Source: Roseiarcus sp963717215 (GTDB taxonomy: Bacteria; Pseudomonadota; Alphaproteobacteria; Rhizobiales; Beijerinckiaceae). From it: DNA of 64,000 nucleotides. Position 1 is the first letter of the stretch; every line of letters begins with the position of its first letter. Below the pieces are notes generated by a model. That model searched no databases. It had not been told where the DNA came from and was given only the letters and a program-made list of their open reading frames with translations. The position numbers and the translations under genes were made by a program. Below are positions 36,192 through 45,097 of this stretch, in pieces. The stretch lies in assembly GCA_963717215.1 (NCBI GenBank), contig CAVQVS010000009.1:434001-498000 (forward strand). The letters are read 5' to 3'.

Positions 36192-37286
36192 ATGGCAACA
36201 TCAGGCGCAAGCGACTCGAATAAAGCGAGCGTTATGAACAGAACGCTCGGCTTGGCCCTCTTCACCACGTTCTTGACGACGTCGAGCCTCATCGGGCTCA
36301 GCGAGGCCTGCACGCTGATGGGCGCCAACGGGACAGCAACGGCGGACGGACATGTCTATCTCGCTTCCACAAGCGATAACCCCTATATCGAAGGGCCGCG
36401 CAATCAAGTGTATCTGACGATCCCGAAAGAGGGCTTTAAATTCGTCCATACCCCGCTGCACATTCAAGATCCTCCTGGTCATTATTTCGACGTGGGCTCC
36501 GACCGCGGCATGAATGAAAAGGGATTTTCCTGGACGCGCGCCTGGGTGGTGCCGAACGAGCCACAGGCGGCGAACAAGATGAATGCGGTGGATTGGTTCC
36601 TGAAGATGGGCTCCTCCGTCGCGACTGTGGATGAGGCCATCAAGTTCGTGCAGGACAATCCGAAAGGGATCGGTGATCAGGGCAACTACATCTTCGCCGA
36701 CGCTGACGGGAACATGGCTGCCGTCGAGGTCGGCTATCAGACCGTCAACGTGGTTCAGAAATGGACCAAGGGAGAGAAAGGCGTTGTGGCCAGGGCCAAC
36801 CTATGGACTTCAGACAAGATGAAGCCGATCGACATCAGCAATACGGCGGATGAGCACGACCATCAATATGCCGTCTCGACGGGATATCGCGTGCCGAGAG
36901 CGATGGAACTCCTGAACGGTGGGACAGGCAAGATCAACGTCGACACGCTGAAGCAGTTCCTAGCGGACAACGACAACCGCGACAAAGCGGCCCTTGGCGA
37001 CACCGGCTTCTCCATCTCCAATCATGGGGCAACCGGCGGCACGGTGGCTGCGGAAGTCTATGACCCGGCCAACCGAACGTTCTGGTTCACTTATGGTTGG
37101 CCCGATGGCGACGCCAAGAGCAGCAACCCGTCGTTCGATGGCGCCAACAAGAACACATGGGGCGCCTGGATTCCGTTCGTCATCAGCGAAATGACGGAGG
37201 AAGGCTACTACACCGACTGGAATGGAAACATCACGCCGATGGGCGCGCGCTATCTGGCGCGTCTGAGCGCAAAGCACGTCCTCTGA
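36192..37286 (+). CDS. Secreted Ntn-hydrolase, linear amide C-N hydrolase (C45/C69-like)
   Basis: A 364-residue protein with a signal peptide whose predicted cleavage (GLSEA before CTLMG) would expose C40 as the N-terminal nucleophile. CTLMGANGTATADGHVYLAS followed by TSDNPY is the opening of C69 dipeptidase/acyltransferase-type Ntn-hydrolases; SDRGMNEKGFSWTRA and NYIFADADGNMAAVEVG follow. AGGGAG precedes the ATG at 36192; an ATG at 36234 would give a tighter signal peptide. It should cleave an amide in the periplasm, perhaps producing the substrate of the island. Known relatives include acyl-amide and bile-salt-type hydrolases. Confidence 0.78.
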   Translation: MATSGASDSNKASVMNRTLGLALFTTFLTTSSLIGLSEACTLMGANGTATADGHVYLASTSDNPYIEGPRNQVYLTIPKEGFKFVHTPLHIQDPPGHYFDVGSDRGMNEKGFSWTRAWVVPNEPQAANKMNAVDWFLKMGSSVATVDEAIKFVQDNPKGIGDQGNYIFADADGNMAAVEVGYQTVNVVQKWTKGEKGVVARANLWTSDKMKPIDISNTADEHDHQYAVSTGYRVPRAMELLNGGTGKINVDTLKQFLADNDNRDKAALGDTGFSISNHGATGGTVAAEVYDPANRTFWFTYGWPDGDAKSSNPSFDGANKNTWGAWIPFVISEMTEEGYYTDWNGNITPMGARYLARLSAKHVL

Positions 37287-37325
37287 TTATCAGAGCGCGC
37301 GCTCCGGCGCCGCGGTAAAACTGCA

Positions 37326-37359
37326 GGCCCTCCTCATCGTAGAGGGGGGCCAAATTTTT
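37326..37359 (+). terminator. Rho-independent terminator after the Ntn-hydrolase gene
   Basis: GGCCCTCCT (37326-37334) and AGGGGGGCC (37343-37351) pair over nine bases with one G-U, leaving an 8-base loop. AAATTTTT follows. It lies 40 bases past the stop and ends the rightward transcript in front of the convergent racemase-like gene. Confidence 0.8.
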
Positions 37360-37422
37360 CGATGATCTCAGTGGCTACAAACAGAGCGGTTTCGAGCCGC
37401 GGCTGAGGGTGGCGCGTCGCCG

Positions 37423-38169
37423 TCAATCGCGCCGCTCGATACGCGCCGCGAGCGCTTCGGGCAGACCGATGGTTGATTTGGCGTCTGGACGCCGGAACGC
37501 GCCAGCGCTCGCCTTGCGGACCCCGAGCGTCACGAGCGCCTCGGCCTGCTTGACCGCCGCCGCCATCTGATCGACCACCGGAACCGGGACGCGATCGCGA
37601 ACGCGCGCGGCAAGACCAGCAAGCGGCGCGCCTGCCAAGATCACAACGTCTGCTTCCAACTCAAGCGCCGCCTGACCCGCGAGCTCGGCGAGGAGGCTTT
37701 CCTTTTCATCCTGGACGTCGCCGATCGACTGGAACGGATCGTCAAGCATGCGTATGCCGGCGCACCGTCCTGTGAGCCCGTGCAGGTCCACGCATTCCTG
37801 GTACCAGGGACCGAGCGCCCGCGCGAATGTGACGATGACGAAGCGCCGCCCCAGCATGCAAGCCGTGAGCATCGACGCTTCGGCCATACCGACAACGGGA
37901 ATATCGAACAGCTCGCGCGCTCCAAAAAGACCCGGATCGCCGAACGCGGCGATAATCGCGGCGTCGTAGTCCTTGTGGCGTGCCGCGAGCATCTCGAGCG
38001 CAATGGCGCCGCCGATCTGAGCCTCGGCGCGCGTAGCAATATAGGGAACGCCCCGTGGTGCAGTGGCAGCCGAAAGCACTGTTCCAGCCGCTGCGGCTTG
38101 CTTCGCGGCGACAGCGAGCCGGGCGGTGATGTCCGAGCTGGTGTTCGGATTGAGAATGAGGATGCGCAT
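37423..38169 (-). CDS. Hydantoin-racemase-family protein lacking both catalytic cysteines
   Basis: A 248-residue Asp/Glu racemase-superfamily protein starting MRILILNPNTSSDITARL, as hydantoin and allantoin racemases do. AAFGDPGLFGARE and VVILAGAPLAGL align with the two active-site loops, but the cysteines found there in hydantoin racemase are A75 and G180. The two-base racemase mechanism is thus not available. It may belong to a subfamily with another reaction, or be a binding protein. It is convergent with the terminator-ended operon and lies downstream of the serine hydrolase on the same strand. Confidence 0.78.
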   Translation of the reverse strand: MRILILNPNTSSDITARLAVAAKQAAAAGTVLSAATAPRGVPYIATRAEAQIGGAIALEMLAARHKDYDAAIIAAFGDPGLFGARELFDIPVVGMAEASMLTACMLGRRFVIVTFARALGPWYQECVDLHGLTGRCAGIRMLDDPFQSIGDVQDEKESLLAELAGQAALELEADVVILAGAPLAGLAARVRDRVPVPVVDQMAAAVKQAEALVTLGVRKASAGAFRRPDAKSTIGLPEALAARIERRD

Positions 38170-38237
38170 CGTTTTATCCGGACCAAGTCGCCGCGAAACG
38201 TGTTGAGGGTGCGCAGAGACGACGCGCCCTCAGACGC

Positions 38238-39479
38238 TCATTGCGGGACGTCGGTATTGTTCGGGTCGAGTGGGAAGCCCGGCGCGCCCTTGCTGTCCTC
38301 TGCCAGCTGAAGCTCTTCAAGCAGCGCGTTTTTCTGCATGCTCGTCGGCCTGGTCGGCTTGTGATCCAGCGCCGGCAAGATGAATTCGCTCATCATATAG
38401 CGCAGCATCTGGAGGCACCTGGCGTCCCGCAGTCCGCCATCAGGAGACATGATGCTCGTCATCGTCACGACGGCGTTGTACTTGGGCAGAACGACGATGT
38501 TCTGACCCTTGAAGCCCATCGTGTCGAACTCAGGTTGGTTCCCGCCCTCGACACCTCCTTCCAGAATGTTGTTGACCCACCAATAGTATCCAAAGAAGGG
38601 CGTGCTTTGGCCGGTCGTCATCGCCCTCATCCAGCCGGCGGGCGCGATCTGCTTGCCTTCCCATTGGCCGCGCTGAAGTGCGAGAAGACCAAGGCGGGCC
38701 ATGTCCACTGGACGCAACCTCAAACCCCAACCACCCGAGACAAGGCCCTTCTCGTCGGCCCGAGTCCACGCGTAATGCTTCATGCCGAGCGGCTTGAACA
38801 CCTTCGCCTCAGCGTAATCCTCGAGCTTCTCGCCGGCCGCGCTGCTGAGCATCGCAGTGGCCAGGATCGGATTGACGTCCATGTATTGAAACACCTTGCC
38901 CGGCTCTAGCAGGGGCTTGGTGGTCGCTGCGAGCGTCAGCCGGTCCGCCGCCTCGTAGTAGATCGGATCGTTTGGAGGCTTGAAGTCGTAGTAGAGGCCT
39001 GTCGTCATGGTGAGCACATTGCGGAGCTTGACCTTGTCCTTGTCCGCGACGGCCTCTTTGAGGTCCGGCCTATAGCGCCCGATGACATCCTTCACCGAAC
39101 TGTCGAGACTGATTTTGCCTTCCGCGATAAGATCACCGGCAAGGACGGAGGTGAGCGCCTTCGTGATCGAGTAAAGCTCATAGTTCTTGTCGCGCGTTAG
39201 TCCAGAGCTGTAGCGTTCGAATGCGATCTTGCCATCTTTGACGATGACGAGGCTGCGCACGTCGAGCTTCTGCTCGCGGATCCACTGGGAAAGCTTGACG
39301 AGTTGGTCGGAGTCGACTCCGGCCTCTTGAGGCCAGACCTCGGGAAGCTCGGTGGGATCGGGCTTAGCTGGGAACTCAACTTTTACTGATTGCGCGAACG
39401 CGAACGGCCCGCAGCCGAAGGACAGGCTGGCCCCTAACAGCTGAGCCATAATCCGCCGCAGTACACGTGTGCTTCTCAT
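38238..39479 (-). CDS. Secreted serine hydrolase of the beta-lactamase/esterase (class C-like) family
   Basis: A 413-residue protein with a signal peptide ending near FAFAQ. The nucleophile motif SxxK is S104-I-T-K107 in ELYSITKALTSVLAG. A tyrosine in FQYMDVNPILATAML fits the second motif, and GFKGQNIVV is a candidate third. This fold covers class C beta-lactamases, esterases, D-amino-peptidases and amidases. Opposite to gcl, and sharing with it a region with the palindromic operator, it is probably part of the GntR regulon. The substrate is unknown. Confidence 0.82.
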   Translation of the reverse strand: MRSTRVLRRIMAQLLGASLSFGCGPFAFAQSVKVEFPAKPDPTELPEVWPQEAGVDSDQLVKLSQWIREQKLDVRSLVIVKDGKIAFERYSSGLTRDKNYELYSITKALTSVLAGDLIAEGKISLDSSVKDVIGRYRPDLKEAVADKDKVKLRNVLTMTTGLYYDFKPPNDPIYYEAADRLTLAATTKPLLEPGKVFQYMDVNPILATAMLSSAAGEKLEDYAEAKVFKPLGMKHYAWTRADEKGLVSGGWGLRLRPVDMARLGLLALQRGQWEGKQIAPAGWMRAMTTGQSTPFFGYYWWVNNILEGGVEGGNQPEFDTMGFKGQNIVVLPKYNAVVTMTSIMSPDGGLRDARCLQMLRYMMSEFILPALDHKPTRPTSMQKNALLEELQLAEDSKGAPGFPLDPNNTDVPQ

Positions 39480-39556
39480 GCCTGTCTCTCCGCAAACATC
39501 CGGCCCTGTGCCTCCCGGACCATGCTTGACGCGCGAGGCGAAATCAATAGCATTTT

Positions 39557-39576
39557 ACATTTTGAATGCAAAATGT
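39557..39576. promoter_or_regulatory. Candidate GntR operator 2
   Basis: ACATTTTGAATGCAAAATGT is a palindrome with 8-bp arms and contains the same 16-base core as operator 1. It lies between the divergent serine hydrolase and gcl genes, about 40 bases before the gcl ATG, where it could control both. Confidence 0.78.
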
Positions 39577-39616
39577 TAAAAGGCACCGAAGCGGGAGTTT
39601 CGGAGGGAACTAAGTC

Positions 39617-41455
39617 ATGGCGCGCATGAGCTCGGTGGACGCCGCAGTGCTGGTGCTCGAGCGGGAAGGTGTGTCCGTCGCTTTCGGAGTGCCCGGCGCC
39701 GCCATCAATCCGCTCTACGCTGCGCTGCGTAAGCGGGGTTCCATCCGCCATATCCTGGCCCGCCACGTAGAGGGCGCCTCGCACATGGCCGACGGTTATT
39801 CGCGCGCTAAGCCGGGTGCGATTGGCGTTTGTATCGGCACCTCAGGCCCCGCCGGCACCGACATGATCACCGGGCTCTACGCCGCCGCGGCGGACTCCGT
39901 TCCAATCCTTTGCATCACTGGTCAGGCGCCGCGAGCCAAACTGTACAAGGAAGATTTCCAGGCCATCGATATCGAGTCGATCGCCAAGCATGTTGCGAAG
40001 TGGGCGGTGACGGTGCGCGAGCCGGCGCTCGTCCCCATGGTTCTTCAGCAGGCCTTCCATGTGATGCGCTCGGGCCGCCCGGGCCCGGTGCTGATCGACC
40101 TGCCGATCGACGTTCAGACTGCTGAGATCGAATACGACATTGGCACATACGAGCCCTTGCCAGTGTACAAGCCGGCGGCGACGAAAGCGCAAGCTCGGCG
40201 CGCCGTCGAGATGATGAACGATTCTGAGCGGCCGCTGATCGTGGCGGGCGGCGGGATTATCAATGCTGACGCAAGCCGCCACCTCGTCGAGTTCGCCGAA
40301 CTCACCGGCGTTCCGGTCATCCCGACGCTGATGGGCTGGGGTTCGATCCCCGATGATCATGACTTGATGGCAGGAATGGTGGGCCTTCAGACTAGCCACC
40401 GCTACGGAAACGCAACCTTCCTTGAATCTGATTTTGTGTTTGGCGTCGGCAACCGATGGGCCAATCGTCACACCGGCTCAATTGAGCTTTACACGAAAGG
40501 CCGAAAGTTCGTTCACGTTGATATTGAGCCAACCCAGATTGGACGGGTTTTCGGTCCCGACTTCGGAATCATCTCCGACGCGCGCGCGGCGCTCGAGCTG
40601 TTTGTCGAGTCAGCGCGCGCGCTGAAAGCGGAAGGCAAGCTTAAAGATCGGTCTGAGTGGGCCGCTCAGTGCCTGCATCGCAAGAACAACATGCTCCGCC
40701 GGTCGCAGTTCGATCAGATCCCGCTCAAACCGCAGCGCGTGTATCAGGAGATGAACGAGTGCCTCGATCGTGACACCTGCTACGTGACGACCATCGGCCT
40801 CTCGCAAATTGCGGGAGCGCAATTTCTGCACGTTTATGAGCCGCGAAACTGGATCAATTGCGGTCAGGCTGGGCCCCTGGGCTGGACCCTTCCCGCGGCG
40901 CTCGGTGTTCGCGCCGCTGACCCTCATCGGAAGATCGTGGCCCTTTCAGGCGACTACGACTTTCAATTTATGATCGAGGAGCTCGCGGTCGGCGCACAGC
41001 ACAAATTGCCGTATCTCCATGTGGTGGTGAACAACTCGTACCTCGGGCTCATTCGCCAGTCGCAGCGTGGCTTCCAAATGGATTTTGAGGTCAGTCTCGC
41101 CTTCGAGAATATAAACTCGGTGCCTGAGGGCGACGCCGTGCCTGGCTATGGCGTCGATCACGTAGCTGTCGCTGAGGGGCTTGGATGCAAAGCGATTCGG
41201 GTCAAGAGCCCAAACGAGTTCAAAGCCGCTTTCGTACGTGCCCATGAGCTCATGCAGGAATATCAAGTTCCAGTGGTGCTCGAGTTCATTCTCGAGCGCG
41301 TCACCAACATCTCGATGGGGACTGAGATTGAAGGCGTGAACGAGTTTGAGGAAATCCTCTGTCTCGATCCCTCGCTGTCGATCCGCAAGGCCCAGCACTT
41401 GGAAACCATCGAGGCGCCGTCAAGGCTGGTGGACACGGTCGCCGAGAAACGCTGA
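39617..41455 (+). CDS. gcl: Glyoxylate carboligase (tartronate-semialdehyde synthase)
   Basis: A 612-residue thiamine-diphosphate enzyme joining two glyoxylates to tartronate semialdehyde and CO2. It matches Gcl along its length: FGVPGAAINPLYAAL, ILARHVEGASHMADGY and WINCGQAGPLGWTLPAALGV. It also carries the TPP/Mg motif GDYDFQF-NNSYLG. V51 takes the place of the glutamate that activates thiamine in most relatives, a diagnostic trait of Gcl. A hydroxypyruvate isomerase remnant follows, as in gcl-hyi operons. The enzyme would assimilate glyoxylate released by ureide or amide breakdown. Confidence 0.95.
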   Translation: MARMSSVDAAVLVLEREGVSVAFGVPGAAINPLYAALRKRGSIRHILARHVEGASHMADGYSRAKPGAIGVCIGTSGPAGTDMITGLYAAAADSVPILCITGQAPRAKLYKEDFQAIDIESIAKHVAKWAVTVREPALVPMVLQQAFHVMRSGRPGPVLIDLPIDVQTAEIEYDIGTYEPLPVYKPAATKAQARRAVEMMNDSERPLIVAGGGIINADASRHLVEFAELTGVPVIPTLMGWGSIPDDHDLMAGMVGLQTSHRYGNATFLESDFVFGVGNRWANRHTGSIELYTKGRKFVHVDIEPTQIGRVFGPDFGIISDARAALELFVESARALKAEGKLKDRSEWAAQCLHRKNNMLRRSQFDQIPLKPQRVYQEMNECLDRDTCYVTTIGLSQIAGAQFLHVYEPRNWINCGQAGPLGWTLPAALGVRAADPHRKIVALSGDYDFQFMIEELAVGAQHKLPYLHVVVNNSYLGLIRQSQRGFQMDFEVSLAFENINSVPEGDAVPGYGVDHVAVAEGLGCKAIRVKSPNEFKAAFVRAHELMQEYQVPVVLEFILERVTNISMGTEIEGVNEFEEILCLDPSLSIRKAQHLETIEAPSRLVDTVAEKR

Positions 41456-41511
41456 ACGAAGCCGATTGTCTTACTCTCGCCGTGACGAACGCCCTGAGAG
41501 AAGGGGGGACC

Positions 41512-41791
41512 ATGCCAAGATTCGCAGCCACCCTCACCATGATTGTTGACCGAGCTGCCGTTCCTCGGCCGTTTCGCCGCAGCCGAGGAGGCGGGGTTCG
41601 ACGCCGTCGAGTTGGTGTTCCCTTACGAGTTCGACAAAGGTAAGCTCGCGAGCCTGCTCGCAGATAACGGGCTCACCCTCGTGGTCCACAACCTTCCAAC
41701 CCCCAATTGGGCGGCAGGCGAGCGCGGCATTGTATGCCATCCGAATCGGAGTTCGGAATTTCGCGCGGCCGTCGAGCGGCCGGGCGGCTAG
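41512..41791 (+). pseudogene. hyi: Hydroxypyruvate isomerase, truncated and frameshifted
   Basis: MPRFAATLTMI at 41512 is the normal Hyi start, with AAGGGGGGAC as ribosome site. After a frame change near 41545 the protein continues TELPFLGRFAAAEEAGFDAVEL, LVFPYEFDKGKLASLL and NWAAGERGIVCHPNRSSEFR. It stops at 41791, after about 90 of the usual 260 residues. An IS6 remnant begins 25 bases later, so the loss was probably caused by that insertion. Glyoxylate use through gcl would need another isomerase elsewhere. Confidence 0.85.
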
Positions 41792-41815
41792 CCTCGCGGA
41801 ACTGACACGGGAACT

Positions 41816-42262
41816 TTGGCGCGTTCCGGATCGGCGGCTATGATGGCGAATGACAACGATATCATCCATTCGCCACCAATTCTGCCTGACATCATACGGC
41901 ACGCGGTTCGGCTGTACCTTCGGTTCACCCTGAGCTTCCGCGATGTCGACGATTTGCTCGCCGGGCGCGGCCTGGACCTCTCCTACGAGACGGTCAGGCG
42001 ATGGGTGTTGAAGTTCGGCCCCTTGTTCGCCAAGGAACTTCGCCACAGACGTAATCGACCTACCTCGCAATCACTCTGGTCCGAACAATGGCGCGCAGTG
42101 GGACTGCGAGAGCCGATTCAGGTTCAGGTCGAACTCGCTGACCCACTTCTCTTCAACAGCTTGTGGACGCTTACTGGCGCGGTCGCTGTTTTGCGCCAGC
42201 TTCCATCGTCCAGCGGAAAAACGGACTCTTGCCGCCAGAGACTAGCAAAGTCATTGAAATGA
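41816..42262 (+). pseudogene. IS6-family transposase N-terminal remnant, second copy
   Basis: The frame contains LPDIIRHAVRLYLRFTLSFR, then DVDDLLAGRGLDLSYETVRRW and VLKFGPLFAKELRHRRNRPT, the start of an IS6-family transposase. After about residue 85 the similarity ends and the rest is unrelated. The catalytic domain is missing. It faces away from the first remnant at 31999, and the two enclose the GntR/gcl island. Confidence 0.78.
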
Positions 42263-42570
42263 CGACAATTCCATCGAATCCGGAGCCTAATACGGTTTGC
42301 GCGGACCGGATGGTGGTGGACACAGTCTAGTGAAACCGGTCTCCGAAAGGCGCGAGATGCGAGAACAAGGAATTTATTGCAAATGAGGCGAGAAACAGGG
42401 GCGACTGATCGCGAGCGTTGATGTCGGGCGTTCGCTCGGGCAGATACTCTAACAGCAAAAATTACGTCAGGGCCGCCCCCAGACTGCGGGGCCGTCCATC
42501 GTAATTGCTGCTGTGGGCAGACGATTGACAGGCAGTTCTGCTGGCAACCGACTTGAGTTAGTGTTTCGTT
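42263..42570. other. Intergenic region, no gene recognised
   Basis: About 300 bases between an IS6 remnant and a DNA methylase remnant. I see no frame with a recognisable family, no hairpin with a T-run and no matched repeat. Confidence 0.35.
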
Positions 42571-43993
42571 ATGCACGAAGAAAATCCTGCACGTCCGGCG
42601 TTGAACCTGACCGTCGTCTATCGCCCGACGAACAGCATCAGGCCGGAATCGCGAAATGCGCGAACGCATTCAAAGAAACAGATCGCCGAAATCGCCGCTT
42701 GCATTCGGCAGTTTGGATTCGCCAATCCCCTGCTCATTGATGTCGACGGCGTCCTCATCGCCGGGCACGGCCGGCTGCTCGCGGAAGTCGATTGGCCTCG
42801 ACCTGGCGCCGACGATCACGCTGCCGCATCTCGATGAGGCGCAAAGGCGCGCGTTGCGCCTAGCTGACAAGGAGACGTACCTCCTGCTCTTACTCGATAT
42901 TTTGCCTGATAACGCGCCAAAACACCCCTGTTTTCGGACGGAACAGGAAATGGGCCAATGCTTGAGCTATCCCGTTGAAAACACGGTCCAACTGCCGGGT
43001 CAAGCATCAAACAAGATTGCGCTCAACGCAGGGTGGGATGTGGACCTGCTGAAACTGGAACTCAAGGCGCTCGCCGACCTCGAGATTGGTTTCGATCTTT
43101 CGGTCACGGGATTTTCGACGGGTGAGATCGACGTGCTGCTAGTGTCGAAGGGCGATCCGGACGACGAGACGATTCCCGCCGTCCCCGCCCAGCCCCGCAC
43201 CCGTCTCGGCGATATCTGGATTTGTGGCCAGCATCGCGTTGGTTGCGGCAATGGTCGCGACCTCGACTTCCTTGGCAAGGTGATTGGCGACCATGCTGCG
43301 ATCGATGCGGCCTTCCTGGATCCGCCCTACAACGTCCGGATCAGCGGCCACGCGAACGCGAAGGGACGGCATCGCGAGTTCGCTATGGCTTCCGGAGAGA
43401 TGACGGATGAATCTTTCAGGGTTTTTCTTTCCGAAACCCTCGGCGCCTGCGCTCGCGTCTCGCGCGATGGCGCCGTCCACTTCGTCTGTATGGATTGGCG
43501 GCATATGGATGACGTCGCCGCCGTCGGCAAGCGGGTCTATGGCGACCTCCTCAATCTCTGCTTCTGGAACAAGTCGAATGCTGGGATGGGCTCGCTCTAC
43601 CGTTCGAAGCACGAACTGATCTTCGTCTATCGGGTTGGCGCAGCGCCGCATCTCAATATGGTCGAACTCGGGAAGCATGGCCGGAACCGCACCAACGTTT
43701 GGGACTACGCCTCGGTGAACTCCTTCGTCGGCAGCCGGCGCGAAGATTTGGCATTGCACCCCACGGTCAAACCGACCGCGCTTGTCGCGGACTCGCTTCA
43801 AGACGTCACGAAACGCGGGGATCTTGTCCTCGACATCTTCCTGGGATCCGGCACAACTCTGATCGCTTCCGAGCGCAGCGTGCGACGCTTTCGAGGGGTC
43901 GACATAGACCGCGCCTACGTCGACGTGGCTATCGAGCGCTGGGAGACGATCACGGGCCAAGAGGCGCGGAAGGCGTCCGCGGACGGGCTATGA
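42571..43993 (+). pseudogene. ParB-domain DNA methyltransferase, frameshifted and with an insertion
   Basis: MHEENPARPALNLTVVYRPT and NARTHSKKQIAEIAACIRQF followed by VLIAGHGRLLAE make a ParB/Srx-like N-terminal domain. The frame then shifts near 42795 and continues LDLAPTITLPHLDEAQRRAL. After LAD a 141-bp in-frame stretch (42869-43009) interrupts the expected NKIALNAGWD. The methyltransferase domain has DPPYN (motif IV), SKHELIFVYR, HPTVKPTALVADSL and a SAM-binding DIFLGSGTTLIA near the end. Such enzymes modify adenine or cytosine and often come from phage or plasmids. The catalytic part is intact and could be expressed from an internal start. Confidence 0.78.
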
Positions 43994-44003
43994 CAAAGCG
44001 CAA

Positions 44004-44442
44004 TTGGGCCTCGATCGAGCCCCGTGCGTACGCGTCGAGCATTTGAGCGTAGACGAACAGCGTGTACTCCGACTGGCGATCAATCGCCTGGCAGAAAAAG
44101 GACAATGGGATCTCGAAACGCTGAAGATTGAGTTTGAGGAACTGATCCTGTTGGACGCACCGATAGAGATCACCGGATTCTCTCCCGCCGAGATCGACCA
44201 TGTCATGCTCGGTGACGCTGGCGAGGGGTTAGAGCAGGGGCCGCTCGAGCCAGATCCAAACGCTGCGGTCGCCAAGGTTGGCGATATGTTTCAACTCGGT
44301 GCGCATCGCATCGTTTGCGGTGACGCAACCGACGTGATCGCTCGTCGCCACGAGGCAGCCAGCGGCGAGGCGGCGGTTCTCGTCGAGACCGGCGAGACGT
44401 TCAAGGACCTCGAGCAGCGGCGGGCTCGCGAGCGGGCGAGCG
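44004..44442 (+). pseudogene. Second ParB-domain DNA methylase, internally deleted
   Basis: A further methylase with SVDEQRVLRLAINRLAEKGQ, ITGFSPAEIDHVMLGDAG and LGAHRIVCGDATDV, the stretch that precedes the catalytic domain. It then jumps to IARRHEAASGEAAVLVETGE, the usual C-terminal end of these enzymes. The entire catalytic domain, roughly 200 residues, is missing. The 5' end lies close to the end of the previous methylase; a 19-codon frame (MTKRNWASIEPRAY) at 43990 may be its original start in another frame. Confidence 0.65.
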
Positions 44443-45097
44443 GGAGTCGGATTTAAAGTATGTGCCGCTCAAAGCAGACGAGGACTACTGCCGGAGCGAT
44501 TGCTTTTACTGTTGCTCCGGTTCGCTCTTGCGAATGGCGGCGGTCGCGAAGATCGGGCCGCCGACGCCAGACTATTTCGCTGATTTGTCTGAACTTGAAT
44601 ATGGCTACCGGGCGCGACGAGTGGGTCTGACAGGCTATATTGTCAACAGTGCCATCCTCCATCGGGATGTGGGCCGAATTGCCGGAGTTACAGAGAGAAT
44701 TGGGATTTTTGGACCTCTTTCCTTTCCGCTCTTCGAGACGTCACCTTTGCGCTCTTATTATTTCTCCCGCAATATGCTCTACTTCTGGTTTTATAAATTC
44801 CGGCCGTTTCGACTACGCTTGATTCTCCGCAGCATAGTTCAAGCTGTCATCTTCACAACAAGCTTTGCGCTTCGCCCGACTAGCTGCCGTCCACAACTAA
44901 TTGCCTGCATGCGCGGCCTTTCGGATGGCTTGACCGGGCATATGGAGCGCCGGTACTAAGCACAGTCACTATGGCAGCGAGGATTTCCTTGCGATCTCTG
45001 CGCCGCAGCGCCGCGCTCGGTGTCGGTTATCATAGGCGGTCCTTCCATGCGCGTTCTGGTCCACGTCCACACCTTTAATGAGGCTGGGTTCATCGAG
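44443..45097 (+). repeat. Displaced copy of part of the glycosyltransferase array
   Basis: This segment matches 14723-15378 base for base at a constant offset of 29720 for most of its length, with scattered substitutions and a 1-base gap near 45030. It carries the second half of the third glycosyltransferase (CRSDCFYC through DGLTGHMERRY, reading to 44959). It also carries the spacer and the first about 16 codons of the fourth (MRVLVHVHTFNEAGFIE). It is fused directly to methylase remnants on one side and to unrelated DNA on the other. It cannot make a full enzyme. Confidence 0.88.
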
